Part shown: piece after piece, positions 1-8,563 of the stretch
Numbering within the stretch: position 1 is the stretch's first letter
How the letters are laid out: each line of letters opens with the position of its first letter
Assembly: GCA_028282505.1 (NCBI GenBank)
Contig: JANQHV010000032.1
Location: 1 to 34,573, forward strand
DNA: 34,573 nucleotides
Direction of reading: 5' to 3'
Origin: SAR324 cluster bacterium
Lineage (GTDB): Bacteria; SAR324; NAC60-12
Program-made: the position numbers and the translations under genes
The notes under the pieces: generated by a model
The model's database searches: none
What the model was told of the DNA's origin: nothing
What the model saw: the letters and a program-made list of their open reading frames with translations, nothing else

Positions 1-216
1 AAAAAATTGCCTCAGCCTTCCTTAAGAGCTTGTTTGAAAAACCTGATTCTGCTGTAAAACCGCCTCATTGGCGTCTGTTTTGAGAAAATTTTCGTTAAAT
101 AACAGGTTGGTTATCCGCCTTCGATTTCTCAAAAATCGACTCAACGAGATCGATTTTTTGTGACGAACCATCTTGTCCAAACAGGTTCTACAGAGTTTTT
201 CAAATCAAAATAATTT
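1..216. other. Non-coding left edge with inverted repeats
   Basis: No convincing gene is seen here. A 7-bp stem hairpin lies at 121-139 (tcgattt / aaatcga). A 10-bp inverted pair, TTTGAAAAAC at 33-42 and its complement at 195-204, frames the segment, and both arms continue with a similar CTGTA(A/G)AACC-like stretch, the left arm carrying extra bases. This could be a small inverted-repeat element or the downstream terminator region of the methyltransferase gene ending at 217. There is no strong T-run after the hairpin in the direction of transcription, so a Rho-independent terminator is not claimed. Confidence 0.35.
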
Positions 217-1218
217 TTATGCTTGAACTACCAAGCGAGCATGAGAACTGAGACGATGCTGCTGAAGAAATGCTTTGAACGATTGATGAGCTTCCTGGTC
301 TCGTTTTTCAATCAAATAACGAATAAAAGGAGGCACATCGAATTGAGGATTATGTCGCATAAAGTTTGCCACCACTTCCAAGTCTAACTGTCCAGGGGTT
401 GAAAGTTCTCTGACGGTTAAACCATAATTTTCAAATAAAGCAACCAATCCTTCTATAGAAAATAACGTAACGCGATTAGGAGGTAAAATCGACTTGGCAT
501 GCTCTCCCAAAATTTGTAAATCAAACCCAGAAATTGTACGAGTCGTTAATACTAAAATTCCTCTAGGAGCCAAAACTCTTTTTACATGCTGGACGAATAT
601 CTCACTACGAAAAATGCCATCCAAATAATCAAAGGCACTTAACACTGAAATCGAGTGATCTGTTTGATTGGCTAATCGTTCAATAGGGGCAACTGAATTA
701 CGAAGCGACTCCTTCATCCAAAAAGGAGAATAATATTGTGCTTTTTCAAAGAATCTTTCCTGAATTATTTGTTCCAGAATCGCAGGATACTTGGTTCCTA
801 AATCTAAATAAAATTCTCGAGGGGCTCCATACTCAACAACTGCGTCCAAAATCCAGTTAACCCTGCGATAAAAAACTTCCTGGTGCGTTTTAGATTCTAA
901 TCGTGTTAGATATTCCTGAACATAAAATTGATGAGAGGGAGATTCTTGATAATATCGATTTAAGGCCTCATTAGTTGGTATTTCACGGACATATAATGAA
1001 CCACATTGGTTGCATGCCAAATAATGAAAACCGAGCTTCATAAATACTTCTGTTGATCCCTCGGCATGACAACCAGGACATGCAATTCTCTCTTCTTCAT
1101 ATTGGTTAGATAAATAATAAGGGATGTCTTTGTTGAGTAAAGACATATAATGAGCAAATTGTTCCTGTGGCCGCAATTCTACTTCTCTAATTTCATCAAG
1201 AGTGACCACATTTTTCAT
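217..1218 (-). CDS. Class I SAM methyltransferase with N-terminal zinc-ribbon-like module
   Basis: A 333-residue protein probably transferring a methyl group from SAM to a sugar or sugar nucleotide in the cytoplasm. Cys47, Cys50, Cys69 and Cys72 form two CxxC pairs typical of the zinc-ribbon head of polysaccharide-cluster methyltransferases. A Rossmann-type core follows: a degenerate motif I (LDLGTKYP, residues 138-145) and a late LxPRGxLVLTT strand (216-226). The LSTPGQLDLEVV segment (272-283) is characteristic of sugar C-methyltransferase-like proteins in O-antigen loci. The expected GxGxG glycine loop is not intact, so SAM binding may be altered. The ATG overlaps the stop of the upstream oxidoreductase by 4 bp (ATGA), with an AAAGGA ribosome site inside that gene, so the two are likely translationally coupled. 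The fold call is solid; the substrate is unknown. Confidence 0.8.
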   Translation of the reverse strand: MKNVVTLDEIREVELRPQEQFAHYMSLLNKDIPYYLSNQYEEERIACPGCHAEGSTEVFMKLGFHYLACNQCGSLYVREIPTNEALNRYYQESPSHQFYVQEYLTRLESKTHQEVFYRRVNWILDAVVEYGAPREFYLDLGTKYPAILEQIIQERFFEKAQYYSPFWMKESLRNSVAPIERLANQTDHSISVLSAFDYLDGIFRSEIFVQHVKRVLAPRGILVLTTRTISGFDLQILGEHAKSILPPNRVTLFSIEGLVALFENYGLTVRELSTPGQLDLEVVANFMRHNPQFDVPPFIRYLIEKRDQEAHQSFKAFLQQHRLSSHARLVVQA

Positions 1219-2237
1219 AAACTATCCTTTCGGCTTTCCCACCATTTGGGATCAGCCCGATAAATCCGATAAACCAAATCAATTGCATTGAGCGCATCTG
1301 CAGAAGACCCTATTTGTACAGGTCGATCTTTTTGAATACAATCTAAAAATTCTTCTAGTTCTCGTTCCCAGGAGTGATCCTGATCAAAAAAATAATTTTC
1401 CTCATTGGGATTTCCCATTCTTTCTTGCTCATAAGTCTTACGGGCCACTGTCAAAGATTCCCTTCCATAAGAACGAGAACCCGAAAGAATGCCATTTAAA
1501 GCAATATACCCCTCGGTAAGGGTAATTATTAAATCAAACGTATGCTTCCATTGTGTGGCAGAAGAAAGAAGCATGCCGATCTGTCCCTTCTGATTCCTCA
1601 TCAGAACAAAAGCATTATCTTCCACTTCAATATCCCAAAATAATGCGTCGACAAAACTGTGAATTTCTGTGAATTCATGGCAAAATAACAGCATCAAATC
1701 CAGCATATGAATCCCTTGGTCAAGAAGGATTCCCCCGCCAGAACGCTGCATTTGATTTCGCCACTCCTTTTCAAATTCAAGAGAACCTGACTTTCCGTAG
1801 ATACCTCTTACAGAAAGTACATTTCCCAAGCGTCCGCTATCAATTAAACGCTTTGCTTGAACAACAGAATCATGATAACGATGATTAAATCCGAACTTAA
1901 GTTTGAGATGTGGATTACGACGTTCTGCTGCAATCATACGGCGTGTTTCCTCAACAGTCCTGCCAGGGGGTTTTTCCGCAAAAACATGACAACCCCTATC
2001 CAAGGATTGTATCACTATCTCAGCAATAACGTCATTGGAAGTACAGACAAATACAATATGAGGAGTGCGATCTAATACAGCAGAGGGGGTTTTAAAAACA
2101 GGACACTCAGGCAAAATACTCAGGGGCAAATCAGAGAGTTCACAAACTGAATCTAACTCCAGAAGCGGCGAATTTCGAACAAGTTTTGCTCGCAGTTGAC
2201 CAATTTTTCCATATCCAATAATTCCGACTTTAAACAT
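1215..2237 (-). CDS. Gfo/Idh/MocA family oxidoreductase
   Basis: A 340-residue NAD(P)-dependent sugar oxidoreductase. The N-terminal Rossmann fold shows GxGxxG (GYGKIG, residues 9-13) and the family's EKP motif at 88-90, whose lysine is the usual catalytic residue. The C-terminal substrate domain has the GGGILLDQGIHMLDL signature, with Asp173 and His177 as likely active-site residues. Length is normal. Such enzymes oxidise or reduce a ring hydroxyl of a sugar nucleotide or cyclitol. It lies between an AroB-like cyclase and a methyltransferase, so its substrate may be the cyclase product or a derivative; that is inference from position only. The start has no strong ribosome site but agrees with the family's usual N-terminus. 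Confidence 0.88.
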   Translation of the reverse strand: MFKVGIIGYGKIGQLRAKLVRNSPLLELDSVCELSDLPLSILPECPVFKTPSAVLDRTPHIVFVCTSNDVIAEIVIQSLDRGCHVFAEKPPGRTVEETRRMIAAERRNPHLKLKFGFNHRYHDSVVQAKRLIDSGRLGNVLSVRGIYGKSGSLEFEKEWRNQMQRSGGGILLDQGIHMLDLMLLFCHEFTEIHSFVDALFWDIEVEDNAFVLMRNQKGQIGMLLSSATQWKHTFDLIITLTEGYIALNGILSGSRSYGRESLTVARKTYEQERMGNPNEENYFFDQDHSWERELEEFLDCIQKDRPVQIGSSADALNAIDLVYRIYRADPKWWESRKDSL

Positions 2238-2294
2238 ACAGATGGAGAAGTACAGCCTAGTAAAATTTTATAAGGAAGTGAGTGTTTTTGCTAA

Positions 2295-3386
2295 TCAGGC
2301 TACAGCCCCAATTTGTTTAAGATAATCCACAATAATGGTTTGAGAAGTTTCAACCAATGGAACACGATGTTTAAACATTTTGCCAAATCCCTTTGTGAGA
2401 ATGAAATTCACCCGGTCATCAATATTCTTTTTATCCTTTCTTAACGCATTCCAATAATCATCCAGGGATTCTATGAAAAACTGATGCTGTTTGGTATTCT
2501 CTTTTACCAACGTATTCATTTTCTGATAATCGTCTTCTGACAGAAAACCCATTTGCCAAGACATATAGTTTGCCAGGCCAATCCCAAAAGTAACAGCAAT
2601 TCCATGAGGCACCACATAATTTGTGACAGATTCTATTGCATGACCAAACGTATGACCATAATTCATAATATTGCGATAATCTCGATCATACTCATCAATC
2701 TCAATCACTCTTTTCTTAATGACTAAACTGTCATAAATCACTTGTTCCATGACATCAGGGTCCGACAAAGCTCTCTGATAATGATCAAAGATCTGTTGAA
2801 AGCGTCGTTCCTCATCCAAATAATGAACTTTGATGGCCTCTCCCAGGCCAGAAAGTACATCCTGTTCTTCCAGAGTTTGCAGAAAGTTCACATCAATGAT
2901 GACCTTTTGAGGAGGATAGAAGGTGCCCATCTGATTTTTAAAAAGGCCGACATTGATAGAACTCTTACTCCCAATACAACTATCACACTGAGCTAATAAA
3001 GTGGTTGGATACAACACCCATTGGATTCCCCGAAAAAGAGTTGACGCAATAAAACAGGTAATGTCTTGCGTGATCCCTCCACCAATTCCAATTAACTGAT
3101 AATTTCGCTTCACACCATGTTCAATCAAATACACAATGATTTTTTCAGCAGAAGCCAATGATTTATTATCTTCTGTTGCATCTAACAAATAAACAACCTG
3201 ATTTTTCAGAAGAGGAGCTAATGTTTTTTGGTAAATTTGAGAGACATTCGCATCTAAAATAACAGCACTCGGCTGCTCAAGATCACTTTTTAAAGATTCT
3301 GCAAAAGCACTAACAAATTGTGCCTGATAATCCTGGATATTAGACTCAATCTCAATCGACCGTCGAACATTTTTAGAAGAGTTCAT
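2295..3386 (-). CDS. AroB-like sugar phosphate cyclase (3-dehydroquinate synthase superfamily)
   Basis: NAD- and metal-dependent cyclase of the 3-dehydroquinate synthase / 2-epi-5-epi-valiolone synthase superfamily, about 363 residues. Visible motifs are the GIGGGITQD dinucleotide loop, RGIQWVLYPTTLLAQ, a GSKSSINVG substrate loop, the metal-ligand motif GLGEAIKV, NYGHTFGHAIE with two histidines, and VPHGIAV. The substrate loop differs from canonical AroB (GGKTGVNHP) and the last motif lacks the usual Glu of HGEAV. That argues against housekeeping shikimate synthesis and for cyclisation of another sugar phosphate into a cyclitol or pseudosugar precursor. The start is taken at ATG 3384-3386, preceded by AAGGAA at 3390-3395; an in-frame ATG at 3461 would overlap the SDR gene and add an atypical N-terminus. 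The exact product cannot be read from sequence. Confidence 0.85.
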   Translation of the reverse strand: MNSSKNVRRSIEIESNIQDYQAQFVSAFAESLKSDLEQPSAVILDANVSQIYQKTLAPLLKNQVVYLLDATEDNKSLASAEKIIVYLIEHGVKRNYQLIGIGGGITQDITCFIASTLFRGIQWVLYPTTLLAQCDSCIGSKSSINVGLFKNQMGTFYPPQKVIIDVNFLQTLEEQDVLSGLGEAIKVHYLDEERRFQQIFDHYQRALSDPDVMEQVIYDSLVIKKRVIEIDEYDRDYRNIMNYGHTFGHAIESVTNYVVPHGIAVTFGIGLANYMSWQMGFLSEDDYQKMNTLVKENTKQHQFFIESLDDYWNALRKDKKNIDDRVNFILTKGFGKMFKHRVPLVETSQTIIVDYLKQIGAVA

Positions 3387-3438
3387 AGATTCCTTCAAAT
3401 GCAATAGATTAATTCGATTTAACAGACAGACACATACA

Positions 3439-4185
3439 TCAATGACTGACAAACCCACCATCTACTACGATGTTTTGTCCTGTGAGATACGTATTGAGAT
3501 CACTGGCTAAAAAAAGTACTGTATTTGCAATCTCTTCTGGTTGAGCAAATCTCTGCAAAGGAACCTGTTGTGCTAGCTCATCTCTTTCTGCAGAAGAAAG
3601 TATATTCAATGTCAACTCTGTCATCACAAAACCAGGGGAAATAGAATTTACCAATATATTGTATGGGGCCAAGTCCAGAGCAATTCCTTTTGTAAAACCA
3701 ATCAAACCAAACTTTGTTGTAGAATATACAGATCGTTTTGCCTTACTGACAACACCAAAAATTGAGGCAACATTAACGATTTTTCCCGATTGACAAGGGA
3801 TCATTTTTCGTGAAACCAATTGAGTCAATAAATACACACCTTTCAAATTGACCTGCTGAAGCAAATCCCAGTCTTCTTCTTGAATTTGATCTACCGGATT
3901 GATCTTATTTACCCCAGCATTATTGATCAACACATCCACACTCGGCAAACTATCAATCCAATTGGATAAATTGTCCAGAGACTCTTTTTGAGTAAAATCA
4001 ACAGCCCAGTAATGTCTTCTAGCATCTTTTGCATACTGCTGATTCAACTCTTTTATTTGCTCTTCCTGAGTTCCGGTACCATAGACTATTGCCCCTGCCT
4101 GATAAAAAGTGTCTACTAAGGATGCTCCAATTCCCCGTGTTCCTCCTGTAACTATCACCGTTTTATTGGTAAAATCTATTTCCAC
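3439..4185 (-). CDS. Short-chain dehydrogenase/reductase (SDR)
   Basis: Classical SDR of about 248 residues. It has the TGGTRGIG cofactor loop, NNAG, the catalytic Ser in VNVASIFG, the YSTTK catalytic Tyr/Lys, and a C-terminal LTGQNIVVDGG strand typical of FabG-like enzymes. It probably oxidises or reduces a keto or hydroxy group on a glycan precursor. The start is uncertain: a TTG at 4207-4209 gives 8 more residues and a 4-bp overlap with the upstream radical SAM stop, while the GTG at 4183-4185, used here, follows an AAAGGA-like site and gives the usual SDR N-terminus. It sits directly upstream of the AroB-like cyclase, which makes a shared pathway plausible. Confidence 0.87.
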   Translation of the reverse strand: MEIDFTNKTVIVTGGTRGIGASLVDTFYQAGAIVYGTGTQEEQIKELNQQYAKDARRHYWAVDFTQKESLDNLSNWIDSLPSVDVLINNAGVNKINPVDQIQEEDWDLLQQVNLKGVYLLTQLVSRKMIPCQSGKIVNVASIFGVVSKAKRSVYSTTKFGLIGFTKGIALDLAPYNILVNSISPGFVMTELTLNILSSAERDELAQQVPLQRFAQPEEIANTVLFLASDLNTYLTGQNIVVDGGFVSH

Positions 4186-4205
4186 ACTTTCCTTTATTAT
4201 CAATA

Positions 4206-6341
4206 TCAATTCGACAAGGTATAACGAACAAACCTATCTGGCTCTATTTCATCACTCATTTGGTTTGTGCTACTATGTCCATATAGTTTAATGTTTCTGA
4301 ATAAGCTCTCAACATTACTTACACGAGTGACAATTTTACTTAGCGCATTATGATCTGTTCCGTAGCGAGCAAACTGATCTGTACGGGCTTTAATTTGTTC
4401 AGTGGTATAGAAAAACTCATATTGGATCGATTCTTTCAGCAAATAATTTGATAAAGAGACACTTCCATCGGATTTCGACCATCCAATAAGATCATAATCA
4501 CTCACCATCTGGAGAGAAGAAACATCAGCATTCACCTGCAACAAACCGTTTAACTTTTTCTTAACAAATTCAGAGACTTGACTTATTTCGTGTTCTCGTT
4601 GCTCAATCTCTTCTTTAGTAGCGGCGTATTTCTTGGCCATATTCACACAAATTTGGGCGAGAAAATCACTCCATTCGTTTGAGCAATCAGCTAATCCCAT
4701 TGCTTTGTGTTTATATATAATGTTCCCACCAATTTTTCCATTGAGCAAATTTTGATAATTCTCTTCTTCCTCAAAATACTGGATCAGCTCTTCACCAGAT
4801 TCCCATAATTCTGATTTGGTTTCATCAATAAAACTTTGATACACCTTTTGAACTTTTGTTGGAGCCAGATGAATATTCTCATACAAATGCACGATAAAAT
4901 CAAAGATAGTCAAACCCCATATCCTTGTATAATTAAAAAACTCATGAAAAGGTCTGCTATTATGAATCATTTCAATGATGTAACACAATCCGCGAATCCA
5001 CAGATAGTCCTCAAACGGCATGTCTTTTGTTGCTATTCCAATTTCTTCGGTATCAAATACTTTTTTCCCTTCGTACTCACCAAAATTTAATGCAACAACC
5101 CTATGCTTACCTTGAATTTGAAAATTTGCCTTGTAATCTGGATCTTGAAAATCGGTCCCATACAAAAGCATAAGAGAGTAAGAACAAATTTGTGAAACTC
5201 CAGAATCCAACATTTTGCGAATCCCGGTTACAAAGGACTGCCTGGTTTCTCCTGGCAAACCGATAATCACCTCTCCTTTTGTTGCACGTCCCCGTTCATT
5301 TAAAGACTTGTTGATTTCTATATAGTCTTCCAGTTTTATGTTATCTCTTTTAATATTTTTCAAAACTGTTGAATCCATTGATTGAACAGACATATTCACT
5401 GAAAAAGTATTTCCCAGGATTTGAGTTGCTTGAATGACTCGTTCTTTTTGATTTTTTCCAGTTGTAGACATTATATGCAATGGCCACGAATATTTTTCCC
5501 TGGTTTCATATAAAACTTCACAGATTTCTTTATCTCTTGCGAACATACCAAAGTTTGTATCTGCTATATGCAAATTGACTATTCCCAATTTTTTCATAAT
5601 GGGAGCAATATACTGTATTTCTTCTTTAATGCGATCCAAACTAAACATATTCATTTTATTATAGTAATCGATACCCGTATGGCAAAATGAACATCTAAAC
5701 GGGCATCCCCGATTAGTTTCAAGAAATGGAGTTAATTTGCCATCAAAAAACGGGCTCAATATACCACTTAAGTAAGGCGATGGAATTTCGTCTAAATCGC
5801 GAATTCTTTTGAGAGATTCTCCTTTACAAAGCTCAATATCTGTATCCTCTCCTCGATTTTTAATAAACACACACCCTGGGATTGCTCGCTCAAAAACAGA
5901 TTGTTGACTCTCTCTGCTGGTTAATACTCTTTGAATAATTTGAGAAAAAGTTATTTCTCCTTCAGATTCTACAAAAATATCTGTATTGGGTCTGGTCTTC
6001 AAAAATCTTAACTGTGTATCAGCACGATGAGGGAAGTTGGTTCCTCCCTGTACAGTGATAACATGCTTATTATATTGTTTTGCAATTCCGGCTACATGCT
6101 CTGACAGTCTGCTGTTCCAGGAATAATTACTCAGGGCAATTATATCAGGAGGAGTTTCTTTAATGGCCTCTATAATAGTTTTAGGATACTTAAAAAGAGA
6201 AATATCTATATCTTTTCCAAAAACCTTCTTTGCATAGGCAGCAATGAAACCTATATTGATAGGGATAGTATCTGACACCAGTATGATGGTATCATGAGTC
6301 AAATCTCCCATGAATATTTTCAAGGGCTTAGTGGTATTCAT
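4206..6341 (-). CDS. B12-binding-type radical SAM protein (group g)
   Basis: A 711-residue protein with a cobalamin-binding-like Rossmann domain at about residues 10-145, followed by a radical SAM core. The [4Fe-4S] cluster motif CPFRCSFC supplies Cys213, Cys217 and Cys220. Further core features are the EGEITF segment near 128 and the SMQSMDSTVL and GEVIIGLPGETRQSF strands, as in BchE/P-methylase-like enzymes. A canonical DxHxxG base-off motif is not evident, as in many members. The remaining 300 residues have no recognisable domain. Family members methylate unactivated carbons or rearrange rings; the substrate here is unknown, but the neighbours point to a sugar or cyclitol. The ATG has a GGAG site 7 nt upstream, and a 109-bp gap precedes it. 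Confidence 0.85.
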   Translation of the reverse strand: MNTTKPLKIFMGDLTHDTIILVSDTIPINIGFIAAYAKKVFGKDIDISLFKYPKTIIEAIKETPPDIIALSNYSWNSRLSEHVAGIAKQYNKHVITVQGGTNFPHRADTQLRFLKTRPNTDIFVESEGEITFSQIIQRVLTSRESQQSVFERAIPGCVFIKNRGEDTDIELCKGESLKRIRDLDEIPSPYLSGILSPFFDGKLTPFLETNRGCPFRCSFCHTGIDYYNKMNMFSLDRIKEEIQYIAPIMKKLGIVNLHIADTNFGMFARDKEICEVLYETREKYSWPLHIMSTTGKNQKERVIQATQILGNTFSVNMSVQSMDSTVLKNIKRDNIKLEDYIEINKSLNERGRATKGEVIIGLPGETRQSFVTGIRKMLDSGVSQICSYSLMLLYGTDFQDPDYKANFQIQGKHRVVALNFGEYEGKKVFDTEEIGIATKDMPFEDYLWIRGLCYIIEMIHNSRPFHEFFNYTRIWGLTIFDFIVHLYENIHLAPTKVQKVYQSFIDETKSELWESGEELIQYFEEEENYQNLLNGKIGGNIIYKHKAMGLADCSNEWSDFLAQICVNMAKKYAATKEEIEQREHEISQVSEFVKKKLNGLLQVNADVSSLQMVSDYDLIGWSKSDGSVSLSNYLLKESIQYEFFYTTEQIKARTDQFARYGTDHNALSKIVTRVSNVESLFRNIKLYGHSSTNQMSDEIEPDRFVRYTLSN

Positions 6342-6450
6342 AATTTTGCTCCAAATTTATAAAAGCTTAATAAACCCTGTAACCATTCACCAATCTTCTG
6401 TTTGAGAATTACACAAAACCTGTATCTATTCAATACCACCATTACACAAA
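6342..6450. other. Intergenic gap with a 10-bp direct repeat
   Basis: A 109-bp gap upstream of the radical SAM gene starting at 6341. The decamer ATTACACAAA occurs twice on the + strand, at 6408-6417 and 6441-6450, with starts 33 bp apart (about three helical turns). It could be an operator or chance. I see no clear sigma-70 pair or terminator. Confidence 0.25.
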
Positions 6451-7473
6451 TTAACCTATTTCTTCCTGAATTCTTCTCAACAATCTGAGAGTTTCACGGT
6501 TCAAATTCACTCTATTTTCAATCGTAGCTAGCTCTTGGGGTAAAGCCATAATCTTGATGCCCAGGTAGCTTAGATTCTGGCAATCTGCTGCCAACAAACA
6601 TCGTTTTATTTGCTCAGGAGTCATCAATGCATGTTTAGTAGAAAACAGATTGTCATCCATATCAGATGGTGGCATATGAGTGTCTTTCCAAACTCCGTAA
6701 GCTGTATCCTGGTTCGAACAACCTGAAAACATCAATCCTTTCAGAAATCCAGCCTCTTTTGCCTGAAGTACATGAATCACAGGAGTTTCTGTTTGCCTTG
6801 TTTCTAAGACAGATCGTGCCCAATTAATGGTGATTCCCAGAGAAAGCTGTTCTGCCAAAGGTAGAACATTTTTTATTGCCTGAATTTCTTCCTCCAATGT
6901 TAAAAATCCTTTCTCAGGAATATGAGATTTAGAAAAAGCATCACAATGCTCAACAACCAAATCAGCTCCTTGCCAATCCCACAGAATCAACTCTTGTAAA
7001 GAACGCTGAAATGCCTCGCCAGAAGATTCTCCTGGAATTGCTGATCTTTGAGGAGCCGATACGAATTGCACAGCAATTACGCTTTGTTTACCTGTATGTT
7101 CATTAATTTGATGCACTGCTTGTTGGGCAAGTTTCATGAAATTTAACGCCAACATACGTCCTTCTGGATTGTTGGAAGCTAATCCATGCGAAGGCAATTT
7201 AGTCATCTCCTGCATGGTTCCAGGAACACAAGTGAGCACAATTTCCCATGAAGGTTCTAAATGTTCCAGAAACCATTGCTCATCAAACGGATGAAGGCTA
7301 CCCCAAAAAGGGTGCTCTAGCCCGCGTAAATAAGGCAAAGATCGAATTCCCTCCCAATATTCCTCTTCCTGTGTTTGATTCCAATCAAATAGACAGGGAG
7401 AAGTCACATAGGCTCCGACAATATAACCCTTTCGAAAATTCTCAGCTGTCACTCTATCAATTGCGATACTCAT
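6451..7473 (-). CDS. DUF4862 family protein
   Basis: A 340-residue protein that I recognise as DUF4862, an uncharacterised TIM-barrel-like family resembling sugar isomerase/epimerase proteins. Shared features are the N-terminal YIVGAYVTSP strand, GLEHPFWGSLHP, the VPGTM strand, an SAPQRS segment, VVEHCDAF, PEKGFLTLEEE and the late GLMFSGCS strand. His, Glu and Asp residues at strand ends could bind a metal or sugar, but no catalytic role is established for the family. The gene overlaps the sulfotransferase gene by 17 bp, so the two are probably co-translated. The start at 7473 has no obvious ribosome site, though the resulting N-terminus fits the family. Its presence in a surface-glycan locus is unusual; function is unassigned. 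Confidence 0.78.
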   Translation of the reverse strand: MSIAIDRVTAENFRKGYIVGAYVTSPCLFDWNQTQEEEYWEGIRSLPYLRGLEHPFWGSLHPFDEQWFLEHLEPSWEIVLTCVPGTMQEMTKLPSHGLASNNPEGRMLALNFMKLAQQAVHQINEHTGKQSVIAVQFVSAPQRSAIPGESSGEAFQRSLQELILWDWQGADLVVEHCDAFSKSHIPEKGFLTLEEEIQAIKNVLPLAEQLSLGITINWARSVLETRQTETPVIHVLQAKEAGFLKGLMFSGCSNQDTAYGVWKDTHMPPSDMDDNLFSTKHALMTPEQIKRCLLAADCQNLSYLGIKIMALPQELATIENRVNLNRETLRLLRRIQEEIG

Positions 7474-8563
7474 CTAAAAAAACTTTGCCCAAATATTCTT
7501 TTTCATATGCTTCCGATAACCGATCCATCACATCGAGTGCATCCTTTTTAACGTCTTTCTTGACCATTTCTCTTCGCAAACGAAACTCGTCCACTTCACT
7601 TGCTGACTCAGAAGGTTGCCAGCCACACCGCTCATAAATCGGGAGATTGATACCATCTGCGATCATTCTTCGAGGTACTTTTTGTCGCTTCATTTCTTTT
7701 TTGGTTATCCAGGTCACCCTTGTTCCCAGTTCAGAAACGATTTGCTGCAAATAAGGCTCTGGTGCTAAAACAAATTTTTCAAAAGGAACGGTGATGATCT
7801 TTGCATTGTACTTAGCTCGACATCGTTGAGCGGCTTCTTCTATCCTTCGCGTCATTCTGTCAATTAAATAAACTGCTCGCTCCATGTAGGAGGAGGCCAG
7901 ATAAAGCTCTTCCCATCCATGGACATAGTAAGGTAACTGCATATCCTGGTATTCGAAATAAACATTCACATTTCTAGGATTCGATGGGAGTCGTTCCATA
8001 TTAAGAGCTTGCTGCTTAACCATATACAAAGGATGCCGAACGACATGAATCATGAGGACGTTTTCTTGTAATCCTGCAAAAAAAGGTTCTCCATCCGCAA
8101 GAAGATTATGAGCAGCCAGATGTAAAATAGGACGCTCTCTTTGAATTCTTTCGGGGATGATCTCATCTCCTTTCTGAAAGAAACGCACCAAGTATTTTAG
8201 AGGATTGGGAGCCCGAAATACACTGGAAAGATCTTTCCATCGGCAGTTCATCTCCCGCCCCATCATCCCATGATACAATCTGTGATCACACATCATTTTA
8301 ACCCAGGCAGCAGCTGCATCCTCCGAAATCTTACCCAGTTGATGAAATCGGCAAATGAATTCAATTTCAACAGGAAAAGACATCAATTCTACCCTGTCTA
8401 AAGCGCCAACAATCGGAGATAACATGGTTTTACCACAACCAGGCTGACCGTCTACAATTACAACTTTTTGTGTCAGGACATTTTTACGGACAACCTTTGG
8501 TACTGTAGAAAAAATAGAAGTATTTTGTTCTTTTTGCATAAGAGTGTTTAAACTACCAGGCAT
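7457..8563 (-). CDS. Sulfotransferase family protein
   Basis: A 368-residue P-loop protein likely to move sulfate from PAPS to a hydroxyl of the glycan or its precursor. The 5'-phosphosulfate-binding loop is GQPGCGKT (residues 39-46), and the 3'-phosphate-binding strand is HVVRHPLYMVKQQ with Arg176 and His177. A conserved Trp/Tyr-rich middle and a basic C-terminal segment follow. The first ATG (8561-8563) is supported by a GGAGG at 8569-8573, 5 nt upstream, inside the upstream SDR gene; an internal ATG at 8539 has no such site. The gene overlaps the SDR by 11 bp. Sulfate on a bacterial surface glycan is uncommon, and no PAPS synthesis gene is visible in the window. Other P-loop kinases are possible but fit less well. 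Confidence 0.75.
   Translation of the reverse strand: MPGSLNTLMQKEQNTSIFSTVPKVVRKNVLTQKVVIVDGQPGCGKTMLSPIVGALDRVELMSFPVEIEFICRFHQLGKISEDAAAAWVKMMCDHRLYHGMMGREMNCRWKDLSSVFRAPNPLKYLVRFFQKGDEIIPERIQRERPILHLAAHNLLADGEPFFAGLQENVLMIHVVRHPLYMVKQQALNMERLPSNPRNVNVYFEYQDMQLPYYVHGWEELYLASSYMERAVYLIDRMTRRIEEAAQRCRAKYNAKIITVPFEKFVLAPEPYLQQIVSELGTRVTWITKKEMKRQKVPRRMIADGINLPIYERCGWQPSESASEVDEFRLRREMVKKDVKKDALDVMDRLSEAYEKEYLGKVFLDEYRN

Noticed and set aside
2295-3386. Housekeeping aroB (3-dehydroquinate synthase)
   Set aside because: The substrate loop and the last metal-site motif differ from AroB, and no shikimate gene is nearby; kept only as a cyclase-superfamily call.
6408-6450. Operator from the direct repeat ATTACACAAA
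   Set aside because: Only two copies of a low-complexity decamer; no regulator gene in the window.
7248-7637. A 129-codon open frame on the + strand
   Set aside because: It lies antisense across the junction of the DUF4862 and sulfotransferase genes, both of which have clear family motifs; no ribosome site or recognisable product.
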